A stretch of DNA of 22,180 bases from JAOZTV01 sp965371805. GTDB lineage: Bacteria > Acidobacteriota > Aminicenantia > UBA2199. Shown piece by piece: positions 8,324-16,194 of the stretch; the stretch's first letter is position 1; every line of letters begins with the position of its first letter. Location: positions 1-22,180 of the forward strand of contig CBDUZW010000079.1 of the NCBI GenBank assembly GCA_965371805.1, read 5' to 3'. Below the pieces are notes generated by a model, which was not told the origin of the DNA, did no database searches, and worked only from the letters and a program-made list of their open reading frames with translations. The translations under genes and the position numbers were made by a program.

Positions 8324-9424
8324 TTAATTTGCTATTCCAAAAAAAGTGTTTTTACTATTGTCTCCTTTTTTTTCTATCTCTAACAGCTCTTTATATAACT
8401 CCTTTTCTCTTCTTGATATTTTAACTGGAGTCTCTACTGTAATTATTATCAACAGGTCACCCTTACCCCATCCATTTACCTTGCTGAAGCCTTTATTATT
8501 GATCTTTAAAACTGTTCCTGTCTGGGTTTCCTTAGGTATCTTTATTTTTTCAGTTCCTGTAAATGTATTTATTTTTAGTTCATCTCCAAGTACAGCTTGA
8601 GAAAAAGAGATTTCTAAGTCAAATATTAGATCATGTTCATCTCTTCTGAATCCATCAGTATCTTTGACTTTAATAATTAAATAGAGATCGCCAGCTCTTC
8701 CTCCATTTATACCATCATCACCTTCTCCACTTACTCTTAATCTATTGTCTGTATCTACTCCTGCCGGGAAGGAAACACCTTTGATAGTTTTTTTTTCAGT
8801 TATACGGCCATTACCTCTACAATCATCACAAGGATTCTTAATTATTTTGCCACTTCCATTACAAATAGAACATGTTTGTGAAATTGAGAAAAACCCTTGA
8901 CTTCTCCTGACACTTCCGTGTCCGCCACAAGTGCTGCATGTTTCAGGTGAATGTCCAGGTTTATTACCATCGCCATTGCAGGTTTCACAAGAAGCCTCTC
9001 TTTCGATTTCAATGTCTTTATTTATTCCTTTAAAAGCATCCTTCATATCCAGCTCTACTTCAATACCGATATCCCTACCCCGCCTGGACATATTCTCACG
9101 TGATTTACCAGAAGAGCCACCAAAACCAAAAAGATCTCCAAGAATATCACCGAAATCAGCAAATATTGAATCTGAACTTGAAAATCCCTGACCTTGAGAT
9201 CTTAATCCATCAAATCCAAATTGATCATATAAACTCTTTTTTTCATTATTTCCCAGTACTGAATATGCCTCAGATGCCTCTTTGAATTTATCTTCTGCTT
9301 CAGGATCATCCTGATTCCGGTCAGGATGATATTTCATTGCAGTTTTTCTATATGCTTTTTTTATCTCATCCGCGGGAGCACTCTTTGATACTCCTAAAAC
9401 TTCATAATAATCTCTTTTATTCAT
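8324..9424 (-). CDS. dnaJ: Chaperone DnaJ (Hsp40)
   Basis: This co-chaperone delivers substrates to DnaK and stimulates its ATPase. The 366 residues show the full type I layout: a J domain at 1-70 with HPD near 33-35, a Gly/Phe-rich linker (about 75-115), four CxxCxGxG zinc-binding repeats in about 145-210 (CETCNGDG, CSTCGGHG, CSICNGSG, CDDCRGNG), then the C-terminal substrate-binding domains. The start at 9424 (MNKRDYYEVLGVS) is preceded by AGAGG. It lies 38 bp downstream of dnaK with no terminator between. Confidence 0.97.
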   Translation of the reverse strand: MNKRDYYEVLGVSKSAPADEIKKAYRKTAMKYHPDRNQDDPEAEDKFKEASEAYSVLGNNEKKSLYDQFGFDGLRSQGQGFSSSDSIFADFGDILGDLFGFGGSSGKSRENMSRRGRDIGIEVELDMKDAFKGINKDIEIEREASCETCNGDGNKPGHSPETCSTCGGHGSVRRSQGFFSISQTCSICNGSGKIIKNPCDDCRGNGRITEKKTIKGVSFPAGVDTDNRLRVSGEGDDGINGGRAGDLYLIIKVKDTDGFRRDEHDLIFDLEISFSQAVLGDELKINTFTGTEKIKIPKETQTGTVLKINNKGFSKVNGWGKGDLLIIITVETPVKISRREKELYKELLEIEKKGDNSKNTFFGIAN

Positions 9425-9462
9425 ATAATATACCTCTGTATCTTTATCTTTACTATTAGTTG

Positions 9463-11283
9463 CTAATTATTTTCAAATTCTGAAATTAATAACTGGTTTA
9501 TTTTAATTCTATAAGTCTCAGCTCTGTTTAATAATGTTAATAACAGATCAAGGTCTGAGTCTTCCGATAAGGCTTTTTCAGCTCTTGATACTAAATTCTT
9601 TATATCAGATTGTTCTTTTAAACCAATTTTTTCTTTATGTTGCTGAAAATAATAGTTTATTGACTCGATCTCTTCTTTTAATTTTGCACTTGTCTTTATT
9701 TCTCTGGCAGTTATCTTATCCTGTTCCAAATATTTTGCAGAATCTTCCATTATACGTTCTATGTCTTCAGTTGACAGTCCACTTGCAGGCTGTATCTCCA
9801 TAGAATGCGAAAGGGTAGTTTTCTTGTCTATTGCAGAAACAATAACAATCCCATTTGCATCAACTTCAAATATAACCTCAATTTGAGGAATCCCTCTAGG
9901 TGTCATAGGGATTCCAACTAGATTAAAATATCCTAAGGATCTGTTTTCAGAGGCAAGTTCTCTTTCACCCTGTAATACATGAATTTTAACAGTAGTTTGA
10001 TTATCTGCAATAGTTGTAAATATCATAGACTTTTTAATGGGGATAGTTGAATTCTTGTCTATAAGTCTTGTATATGTATTATCTTTGGTTTCTAATCCAA
10101 TTGATAAGGGGGTAACATCTAAAAGTAAAAGGTCTTTCATTTTCCCATCAAGAATCATTGCCTGTAATGCTGCACCCTGAGCTACAACTTCTTCAGGATT
10201 CAGATCTAATAAAGGTTCTTTTTTAAAAAACTCCTTTATCTTTTTAATTATTAAAGGCATTCTACTCTGTCCACCCACAAGAAGTACGCCCTCTATCTCT
10301 TCAGGAGTTATATTAACTTCATCAAGGGAGTGTTTTATTAATTTAATTGTCTTATTAATAAGCGGCAATGTGTCAATCTCAAGTTGTGTTCTAGTTAATT
10401 TTTTTTGAAAATGATAGTTTTTTGTTTGTTCGGAATGGTACAGATAAGGAATTGAAATAAGAGTCTCCTGGTTAAAGGAGAGTTCGATCTTAGCTTTTTC
10501 TGCAGCCTGTAATATTCTTTGTAGAGCATTCTTATCACCAGTAATATCTGTTGAAATATCTTTTTCAGTTTCATCAATTATCCACTCAATGATCTTTACG
10601 TCAAAGTCACTGCCACCAAGAAATGTATCTCCAAAAGTTGAAACAACCTTATATATGTCTCCCGTAACTTCAACAATTGAAATATCGAATGTACCACCAC
10701 CAAGATCATAAACGGCATAGTAACCATCTTTTTTTATTTTTTCTCCATATGCTATCAATGCTGCAGTAGGTTCATTTATTATTCTTGCGACTTCTAACCC
10801 GGCAAGTTTACCTGCAATTTTAGTAGCCTGTCTCTGAGAATCATTAAAAAAAGCAGGGACAGTAATAACAGTATTTCCTATCTCTTCTCCAAGATAATCT
10901 TTAGCTAAACTCAATAAATATGATAAAAACATACCTGAAATTTCCTGAGGAGAACACATTTTACCACCAAACATAATATGTGCATCATCATTTTCTGCTT
11001 TTACAATCTTATATGTTACCCTTTGTGCCATTTTATCAGATTCGTTACTACCAAACTTACAACCCATCAAACGCTTAACACCCCATATAGTATTTTCATT
11101 ATTAGTGATAAATTGTCTCTTTGCTATATTTCCAAAAATCCTCTTATATGCTTTATCAAGTGCAACCATAGAAGGAATAACTCTTGACCCTTCAGGATTG
11201 GGGATAACCATCATATCCTTTCCTTCTAAATAACTTATACATGAATTAGTTGTACCAAGATCAATTCCAATATTTATCGCCAT
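9463..11283 (-). CDS. dnaK: Chaperone DnaK (Hsp70)
   Basis: A 606-residue ATP-dependent chaperone. The N-terminal ATPase domain shows GIDLGTTNS (6-14), the second phosphate motif YDLGGGTFDIS (about 190-200) and the adenosine-motif region LLVGGQSRMP. The interdomain linker LLLLDVTPLSIGLET leads to the substrate-binding domain and a helical lid. The protein is about 30 residues shorter than the usual bacterial DnaK: the lid is short and it ends in SEFENN, lacking the acidic C-terminal tail usual in the main Hsp70. It is embedded in hrcA-grpE-dnaK-dnaJ, so it is probably the main DnaK, but a specialised paralogue cannot be excluded. Its ATG is 1 bp after the grpE stop, with GAGAGGA as ribosome site. 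Confidence 0.97.
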   Translation of the reverse strand: MAINIGIDLGTTNSCISYLEGKDMMVIPNPEGSRVIPSMVALDKAYKRIFGNIAKRQFITNNENTIWGVKRLMGCKFGSNESDKMAQRVTYKIVKAENDDAHIMFGGKMCSPQEISGMFLSYLLSLAKDYLGEEIGNTVITVPAFFNDSQRQATKIAGKLAGLEVARIINEPTAALIAYGEKIKKDGYYAVYDLGGGTFDISIVEVTGDIYKVVSTFGDTFLGGSDFDVKIIEWIIDETEKDISTDITGDKNALQRILQAAEKAKIELSFNQETLISIPYLYHSEQTKNYHFQKKLTRTQLEIDTLPLINKTIKLIKHSLDEVNITPEEIEGVLLVGGQSRMPLIIKKIKEFFKKEPLLDLNPEEVVAQGAALQAMILDGKMKDLLLLDVTPLSIGLETKDNTYTRLIDKNSTIPIKKSMIFTTIADNQTTVKIHVLQGERELASENRSLGYFNLVGIPMTPRGIPQIEVIFEVDANGIVIVSAIDKKTTLSHSMEIQPASGLSTEDIERIMEDSAKYLEQDKITAREIKTSAKLKEEIESINYYFQQHKEKIGLKEQSDIKNLVSRAEKALSEDSDLDLLLTLLNRAETYRIKINQLLISEFENN

Positions 11284-11284
11284 T

Positions 11285-11914
11285 TTATCCTCTCTCGATT
11301 ACTGTATCCTCGACTTCCATAGGAACTGCAACTTTTGCCAATACAGGTCTTAATAATTTATCATTATAAATAAAGCCTCTCTGATATATCTCTATGACAG
11401 TAGGTTCACTCACATTAATTGTTTCTTCTTTTGATAATGCCTGGTGTAAATTAGGATCAAATGGTTTTCCAATTGCATCTATTTCAACAACATTGTTTTT
11501 CTTCAGTAAGTCTATTACCTGTTTATAGATCATTTCGACACCAGTTATAATAGAATTCTCTCCAGTAATATCTGATTTTACTTTTAGAGCTCTTTCAATA
11601 TTATCCACTACCTCAAGAAGACTACTAAGAAAGTCACCAAGAATGTATTTTTTAAAATCTTCTTTTTCCTTTTTCATCCTCTTCCTGAAATTATCTACCT
11701 CAGCAAGGTTTCTTAAAAACTTATCCTTATAATCATCCCTTTCTTTAATAATTGATTCCAGAATTTTTTTCTGATCATCTATCCTGTTTAATAATTTTTT
11801 TTCAGAATATTTTTTTTTAGTTTTTTTTTTCTTTTCTTTAACTATATTCTCATCATCTATATCGCTTTTAACAGGTTCAAAGCTGATATCAACAATATCT
11901 TCATTATCTGACAT
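11285..11914 (-). CDS. grpE: Nucleotide exchange factor GrpE
   Basis: A 209-residue protein that drives ADP release from DnaK. After an acidic/lysine-rich disordered start, residues about 40-115 form the long coiled-coil helix (KFLRNLAEVDNFRKRMKKEKEDF). The C-terminal beta part carries the family signature EIDAIGKPFDPNLHQALS and RGFIYNDKLLRPVLAKVAV. GGAGG located at the end of hrcA serves as its ribosome site. The lysine-rich segment near residues 28-36 is encoded by adjacent runs of 10 and 8 A (coding strand), separated by CT. Confidence 0.95.
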   Translation of the reverse strand: MSDNEDIVDISFEPVKSDIDDENIVKEKKKKTKKKYSEKKLLNRIDDQKKILESIIKERDDYKDKFLRNLAEVDNFRKRMKKEKEDFKKYILGDFLSSLLEVVDNIERALKVKSDITGENSIITGVEMIYKQVIDLLKKNNVVEIDAIGKPFDPNLHQALSKEETINVSEPTVIEIYQRGFIYNDKLLRPVLAKVAVPMEVEDTVIERG

Positions 11915-11916
11915 TT

Positions 11917-12951
11917 CTAAACCTCCATTACTTCTCTTGAAAGTAATCTTGAAAAATAAGCAGAGTAATTTTCCACTTTTTTTATTGTATTCTGATAGTG
12001 GATATATCTTGGGCCGATAACCCCGATATTCCCAATTGGATTTTTTGAATGATAAAAATTTGCCGTAATCAAAATTAGATCGTCAAATTCAGACATTCCA
12101 GTTTCTTTTCCAAAGAGCACAGAAGAGTCCTCTTTATTATTCTGCAATATATCGCCTAGAAAAGAAGACAATTTTTCTTTTTCTTTTAAAACCTCAAGCA
12201 CACCCTTCATTTTGTTAAAATCAATAAAGCCAGAATCAAAAACATTTAATTCGCCTTTAAAATGAAGCTCGGGTTTCACTAATTCTTCATTACTTAGTAA
12301 AAAATATAGTTCTTTATATATATTTTTATATCTTTCTTTATTTTTTGACTGCCTGTTCCTTATCTTTTTAAAAGTAGAGTTTAGATCATTACCTTTAAAT
12401 TCAGTATTTAGTGTACTTTCCCATCTTTTTAACTCATTCTCAGAGTAGTTTTTGATAGTTTCAAATACTCTGGAAAATGTCCAATTATTAGAAGACATTA
12501 TTATAAACATCACTTTATAATGAGCTACCTTTATTAATTTGATCCTTTTAAAACTTAAATCAAAAATAGAATTTAGGAATACAAATCCTATATTTTGAGT
12601 ATTTTCTGACAAATATGACAATAAAGTATCAGAAGTAGCAGAAAAATCTGCTTTTTCATCTATATTAATTTTTGCTATAGAATCTGTATTATTATAATGT
12701 TCATCATTTTTTTTTGTTTTTAATCTTTTTAAATAAAATTTAATGCCTTTGTTTGTAGGAATTCTACCTGAAGATGAAAAGGTCTTATATAGAAAATTAT
12801 ATGATTCAAGAGTTTGAAGATCCTTACGTAAACCAGAACTTGATATAGGAAGTTTCCTGGATATATGTAATGAACTGACTGGTTTTTTTGTATAAATATA
12901 CAACTCTACAAGGCAATCTAATATAAGTGAATTACGATTACTTAACCACAT
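11917..12951 (-). CDS. hrcA: Heat-shock repressor HrcA
   Basis: A 344-residue protein. The N-terminal winged helix (about 5-70; ILDCLVELYIYTKKPVSS, then GLRKDLQTLESYNFLYKTFSSSGRIPTNKG) matches HrcA, as do the GAF-like central region and the C-terminal block with NIGVIGPRYIHYQNTIKKVENY. HrcA represses class I heat-shock genes by binding CIRCE (TTAGCACTC-N9-GAGTGCTAA). I see no CIRCE anywhere in the window, including the 107 bp upstream of hrcA, so its operator may have diverged or lie elsewhere. The gene heads the seven-gene run to fbp. No Shine-Dalgarno precedes the ATG. Confidence 0.92.
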   Translation of the reverse strand: MWLSNRNSLILDCLVELYIYTKKPVSSLHISRKLPISSSGLRKDLQTLESYNFLYKTFSSSGRIPTNKGIKFYLKRLKTKKNDEHYNNTDSIAKINIDEKADFSATSDTLLSYLSENTQNIGFVFLNSIFDLSFKRIKLIKVAHYKVMFIIMSSNNWTFSRVFETIKNYSENELKRWESTLNTEFKGNDLNSTFKKIRNRQSKNKERYKNIYKELYFLLSNEELVKPELHFKGELNVFDSGFIDFNKMKGVLEVLKEKEKLSSFLGDILQNNKEDSSVLFGKETGMSEFDDLILITANFYHSKNPIGNIGVIGPRYIHYQNTIKKVENYSAYFSRLLSREVMEV

Positions 12952-12957
12952 ACAAAA

Positions 12958-12986
12958 ATTTTAATATATCAACCCCTAAAAGTCAA
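12958..12986 (-). promoter_or_regulatory. Putative leaderless promoter of the hrcA operon
   Basis: On the minus strand TTGACT (12981-12986) and TAAAAT (12958-12963) are separated by exactly 17 bp. The -10 ends 6 nt before the hrcA ATG (12951-12949), so the expected start point is the A of the start codon. The sequence between -10 and ATG is only T/G and contains no ribosome-binding site. Confidence 0.55.
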
Positions 12987-13058
12987 TGCCAGAACGCCAT
13001 AAACTCTATACTTATTCCATAATAAACAATTAATATTATAATTTTAAAATTTAGAGAT

Positions 13059-13448
13059 TTATTCCGTAATTGCAGATAACAGATCTCTTCTGCTTATAAT
13101 TCCAACCAATTTATCGTTTTTAACAACAGGAATTCGATGATACCTTTTATCTATGAATAATTGAGTGACTTCGAATAAGCCTGTATCCGGAGTCACAGTT
13201 ACAACAGATTCAGACATATACTCTGATACTTTTCCGGATGGAAATTCCTCAAGGCCTCCCTTTAATATAATACCTAAGCAATCCCATTCTGAAAGAATTC
13301 CAACTAATTTATGACCTTCATCAATAATTGGAGCTCCTGAGATTTTTTTCTTTATAAAAGTCTCAGCAGCTTCAAAAATTGTTGATTCAGGTTTAAGTGT
13401 TATTACAGACCTTGTCATATAATCTTTTACAAACTTTTTTGTAAGCAT
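13059..13448 (-). CDS. Two-CBS-domain protein
   Basis: A 129-residue protein made only of a tandem CBS pair (Bateman module): CBS1 about 8-60 (YMTRSVITLKPESTIFEAA, then LVGILSEWDCL) and CBS2 about 75-128 (MSESVVTVTPDTGLFEV, then LVGIISRRDLL). Such modules bind adenosine nucleotides and regulate partners, but no effector domain is attached, so the target is unknown. A GGGGG ribosome site precedes the ATG. It is divergent from the metal importer genes and its 3' end is 107 bp from the hrcA ATG. Confidence 0.9.
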   Translation of the reverse strand: MLTKKFVKDYMTRSVITLKPESTIFEAAETFIKKKISGAPIIDEGHKLVGILSEWDCLGIILKGGLEEFPSGKVSEYMSESVVTVTPDTGLFEVTQLFIDKRYHRIPVVKNDKLVGIISRRDLLSAITE

Positions 13449-13478
13449 GAAAACCCCCTTTTTTTTCGTTAAAAATCA

Positions 13479-13507
13479 ATTATATATTTTATAATAAATA
13501 ATTTCAA
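13479..13507 (-). promoter_or_regulatory. Putative promoter of the CBS gene
   Basis: TTGAAA (13502-13507) and a perfect TATAAT (13479-13484) on the minus strand are 17 bp apart. The expected start is near 13472, giving a short leader of about 24 nt that includes the GGGGG ribosome site before the ATG at 13448. Confidence 0.55.
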
Positions 13508-13527
13508 CAATATATTCAAAAAATATA

Positions 13528-13556
13528 TTGATAAAAAAAACATTTCGTGTTACGAT
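13528..13556 (+). promoter_or_regulatory. Putative promoter of the cbiLMQO operon
   Basis: TTGATA (13528-13533) and TACGAT (13551-13556) have 17-bp spacing. The -10 overlaps the first CGTGTTACG element, as expected for a repressible promoter. The start point would be near 13563, about 20 nt before the cbiL ATG. Confidence 0.4.
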
Positions 13557-13575
13557 TTGTTTTTGTCGTGTTACG
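13546..13575 (+). promoter_or_regulatory. Paired CGTGTTACG direct repeats, candidate metal-repressor operator
   Basis: CGTGTTACG occurs at 13546-13554 and 13567-13575, an exact 9-bp match with 21-bp period (two helical turns). The first copy covers the -10 box and the second lies between the expected start site and the ribosome site, a layout suited to repression. GTGTTAC resembles half-sites I recall for NikR in some non-enterobacterial groups, but those are inverted rather than direct; identity of the regulator is not established. Confidence 0.5.
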
Positions 13576-13583
13576 GAGAGGAG

Positions 13584-14066
13584 ATGTTTAAATATTTAAA
13601 ATCAGATTTCAATAAAATAGCTTTATTTATATTTTTACTTATTTCTGTGCATTTCAATCTATTGCCCCATGGTATCAGTTCTGAAATCATTAATGGAGGT
13701 ATAGGTATTAAAGCTTTATATGCAGACTTATCTCCCTTTTCATTTGCTGAAACAAAAATATTTTCACCTGAAAAAAAACAAATACCTTTTCAAACTGGAT
13801 TAACTGATAGAAATGGAGTTTTTATTTTCGTACCTGATGCAATAGGAATTTGGAAAATAGTAATAAGTGACGGTATGGGACATGGAGTTGTTAAAGAACT
13901 TACCATCAATGATATAAAAAACTTTAATAAAGAAAATTTTAAGCCATTATCCAGATGGTATAAGATATTAATCGGCTTAGCTGTTATTTTCGGAATAACT
14001 GGAATTATATCCTATTTTCATGCAAAAAAACTATTAAAAGGTGTAAAAAAAGATGCACATTCCTGA
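13584..14066 (+). CDS. cbiL: CbiL/NikL-like accessory subunit of a Ni/Co importer
   Basis: A 160-residue protein with an N-terminal signal-anchor (about 10-28), an extracytoplasmic domain, and a C-terminal helix (about 127-150) followed by a basic tail. The external domain reads HGISSEI, IKALYADLSPFSFAETKIFSP, FQTGLTDRNGVFIFVPDAIGIWKIVISDGMGHG, the pattern of the CbiL/NikL-type extra subunits found with CbiM/NikM permeases; conserved His residues may help capture metal. ATG 13584 is chosen over the upstream in-frame GTG/TTG because GGAG (13575-13578) precedes it by 5 nt. It overlaps cbiM by 14 nt. Confidence 0.75.
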   Translation: MFKYLKSDFNKIALFIFLLISVHFNLLPHGISSEIINGGIGIKALYADLSPFSFAETKIFSPEKKQIPFQTGLTDRNGVFIFVPDAIGIWKIVISDGMGHGVVKELTINDIKNFNKENFKPLSRWYKILIGLAVIFGITGIISYFHAKKLLKGVKKDAHS

Positions 14067-14673
14067 TGGCTTTTTAACTCTACCGGCATTGATATCTACA
14101 AATATTGCATCAGCTGCTATATTATATCCATCAATAAAAAAACTAAATAAAGAACTCTCTATGAAGAGAATACCGATTATGGGAATTTCGGCAGCCTTTG
14201 TTTTTACCTCGCAAATGCTAAGTTTTCCAATTTTTGGTGGTACATCTGTACATATTTCAGGAGCTGTCCTAATTGCTGTTCTATTAGGACCGTTATCAGG
14301 AGTGATTATTACTTCATCTGCAATCATATTACAGTCCCTGCTGTTTCAACATGGCGGAATTTTAACATTGGGTGCAAATATTTTTAACATTGCGATAGTT
14401 CAATCTATGCTTGGTTATCTAATTTTCAAAATTTTTCCTGCAAAGAAAAAGATTATTGCAGTTGCATTTGCAGCATTTTTTACCAAAATCATTGCTTCAG
14501 CTTTTTGTGCATTTGAATTAATAATATCTGATATAATACCACTAAAGTCTGGCTTGATAGGAATGCTAAGCTCACATTCATTTGTCGGTATCATTGAAGG
14601 GGTCATTCTGGCTTCAGTATTCAGTGTTATTATCCGGTTAAGACCCGATCTTTTGGAGATGAAAAAAATATGA
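14053..14673 (+). CDS. cbiM: Nickel/cobalt ECF importer S component CbiM
   Basis: A 206-residue membrane protein beginning MHIPDGFL, whose Met1-His2 amino terminus forms the metal-binding site in this family. A further conserved histidine segment, GGTSVHISGAVLIAVLLGP, is near residues 57-75, and six or seven hydrophobic helices span the chain. CbiM binds the metal ion and works with the CbiQ/CbiO energy-coupling module. Choice between Ni2+ and Co2+ cannot be made from the sequence; no cobalamin gene or cobalamin riboswitch is present here. The start lies inside cbiL, and its end overlaps cbiQ by 4 nt. Confidence 0.93.
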   Translation: MHIPDGFLTLPALISTNIASAAILYPSIKKLNKELSMKRIPIMGISAAFVFTSQMLSFPIFGGTSVHISGAVLIAVLLGPLSGVIITSSAIILQSLLFQHGGILTLGANIFNIAIVQSMLGYLIFKIFPAKKKIIAVAFAAFFTKIIASAFCAFELIISDIIPLKSGLIGMLSSHSFVGIIEGVILASVFSVIIRLRPDLLEMKKI

Positions 14674-15308
14674 AACATTCTTTCTGGGATAAGTTTAGTA
14701 GTCTAAATAGCCCTATTCATAAGATAAACCCGCAGATTAAGATAATTTTATCTTTTTTCTTTATCCTGCTATTATCAATACTACCTTTAGATCTATTAAT
14801 CCGGGTCTCCCCCATTTTTCTTATCTCACTTCTAATTATTATTTATATAGCAACCATTCCCATATTATATCTTTTAAAGAGAGCATTTTTAATACTACCT
14901 CTGATTGTCCCGGTCATTCTTTTAAATACTTTATTTAGAAGCGATATGGGTATAGAAATATCTCTCTTTTTTTTGTTACGATCTTTCTTAAGTATTCTTG
15001 TCCTCATATTGCTTGTATCTACTACAAAATTCAATACAATATTATCTACTCTCGGCAAGTGGCATTTTCCTAAAATTTTCATTATAATACTCTCTTTTAT
15101 GTACAGGTATTTTTTCCTTCTTATAGATGAGCTTGAAAAAATGGTAAGATCAATTAAATTAAGATCTTCTGATACAAAAAAAATCGTTTTATTTAGATCT
15201 TATACAAATATCCTTGGAGTTCTTATGATAAAAAGTTTTGATAGAGCTGAGCGTGTTTTCCAGGCAATGGAGATGAGAGGGCTTGAAGACAATTGGATAA
15301 TAAAATAA
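14670..15308 (+). CDS. cbiQ: Energy-coupling T component CbiQ
   Basis: A 212-residue membrane protein of the EcfT/CbiQ family, which couples CbiO ATP hydrolysis to the metal-binding CbiM subunit. About four or five hydrophobic helices lie in 25-150. The cytoplasmic coupling helices carry the family motifs: MYRYFFLLIDELEKMVRSIKLR (shown in part) and, near the end, RAERVFQAMEMRG. Its ATG overlaps the cbiM stop (ATGA), and it overlaps cbiO by 16 nt. Confidence 0.9.
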   Translation: MKHSFWDKFSSLNSPIHKINPQIKIILSFFFILLLSILPLDLLIRVSPIFLISLLIIIYIATIPILYLLKRAFLILPLIVPVILLNTLFRSDMGIEISLFFLLRSFLSILVLILLVSTTKFNTILSTLGKWHFPKIFIIILSFMYRYFFLLIDELEKMVRSIKLRSSDTKKIVLFRSYTNILGVLMIKSFDRAERVFQAMEMRGLEDNWIIK

Positions 15309-16039
15309 GAATCATAGAAGTTGCAAATATAAACTATTCTTATGGAAAAGACTCGCCGGTATTGCAGGATATATCATTTAATCTTGAACAAGGCATGTCA
15401 TTAGGAATTATAGGACCTAATGGTGCCGGGAAGACAACTCTTCTATATGCACTATCGGGATTAATTAATGTAAATGGGGAAATAAAGATCTCTGGTCAGG
15501 AAATAACAAAAAAAACAATAAAAAATATAAGAAAAAATATCAGTTTTGTTTTTCAAAACCCTGATGATCAACTTTTCATGCCCACTGTATTTGAAGATAT
15601 TTCATTTGGATTGGATAACCTGGGATATAATAAGGATGAGATAAAAAATATAGTTAAAACAGTTTTAAATAAAGTTGAAATGTCCGGTTTTGAAGAAAAA
15701 AGTGCACATCATCTCAGCCTTGGACAAAAGAAAAGAATTTGTCTGGCATCAGCACTGGCAAGAAATTCACAATTAATGTACTTTGATGAGCCTACAAACG
15801 AATTAGATCCACATGGTAGAAGAGAGTTCATTAAACTATTAAAAGAGATAGATACAACAAAAATCATAGTAAGTCATGATCTAAATTTAATCTTAGAATT
15901 ATGTGATAAAGTAGTAGTACTAAATGATCAAAAAATCATAGCTCATAATGACTGCAAAAAAATACTGTCTGATAAACCCCTTATGGAATCCAATAAACTT
16001 GAAGTCCCTTCAGGGATATATTTAAGCCACCTAAAATAA
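15293..16039 (+). CDS. cbiO: Metal importer ATPase CbiO
   Basis: A 248-residue ABC ATPase: Walker A GPNGAGKT (41-48), Q-loop FQNPDDQ (Gln88), signature LSLGQ (141-145), Walker B LMYFDEP (161-167) and the switch histidine in IVSHDLN. All catalytic elements are intact. The start is a TTG inside cbiQ; no ATG is available before conserved sequence, and the ribosome site is weak, consistent with coupling to cbiQ. A partial second copy of residues 133 to the end lies at 19569. The two 3' ends differ mostly at synonymous sites, so the intact gene may be a hybrid whose tail was replaced when the downstream cassette region was acquired. Confidence 0.93.
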   Translation: MDNKIRIIEVANINYSYGKDSPVLQDISFNLEQGMSLGIIGPNGAGKTTLLYALSGLINVNGEIKISGQEITKKTIKNIRKNISFVFQNPDDQLFMPTVFEDISFGLDNLGYNKDEIKNIVKTVLNKVEMSGFEEKSAHHLSLGQKKRICLASALARNSQLMYFDEPTNELDPHGRREFIKLLKEIDTTKIIVSHDLNLILELCDKVVVLNDQKIIAHNDCKKILSDKPLMESNKLEVPSGIYLSHLK

Positions 16040-16065
16040 AAATAATTATAAATAGTTATATAATG

Positions 16066-16193
16066 AAAAAGTGTCTGGCACCAAATTTTGCATCCATACT
16101 TAAATTATTTAAAAAAAAACAGTTTTATTAGCAAAGCTGGAGTTTATCAACAAGCAAGAAGTAAAAAAGTAAACCTCCGTCCCTCAAAATTTT
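16066..16193. repeat. Composite REP-like repeat R1
   Basis: First of three related copies of about 130 bp (others at 17579 and 19440). It starts AAAAAGTGTCTGGCACC and ends AAAAAGTAAACCTCCGTCCCT, two motifs sharing the AAAAAGT prefix, 98 bp apart. The core holds CAAATTTTGCATCCATACT, a poly-A/T stretch and TTTATCAACAAGCAAGAAG. It fills the gap between the convergent cbiO and DUF4062 genes. Both end motifs look like widespread REP-type heads that I recall from other genomes; no transposase is nearby. Confidence 0.75.
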
Positions 16194-16194
16194 C

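Noticed and set aside
11801..11840. Phase-variation tract in grpE (runs of 8 and 10 T on the plus strand)
   Set aside because: grpE is a core gene and the runs simply encode lysine-rich sequence in an AT-rich genome; the frame is intact.
13449..13583. Possible cobalamin riboswitch upstream of cbiL
   Set aside because: The gap is only about 135 bp, is shared with a divergent promoter, and lacks recognisable B12-box elements.
16066..16170. Simple insertion with a 7-bp target duplication AAAAAGT
   Set aside because: Not accepted as proven: AAAAAGT also appears to be the normal prefix of both REP-like heads, so the duplicate could be part of the motifs themselves.
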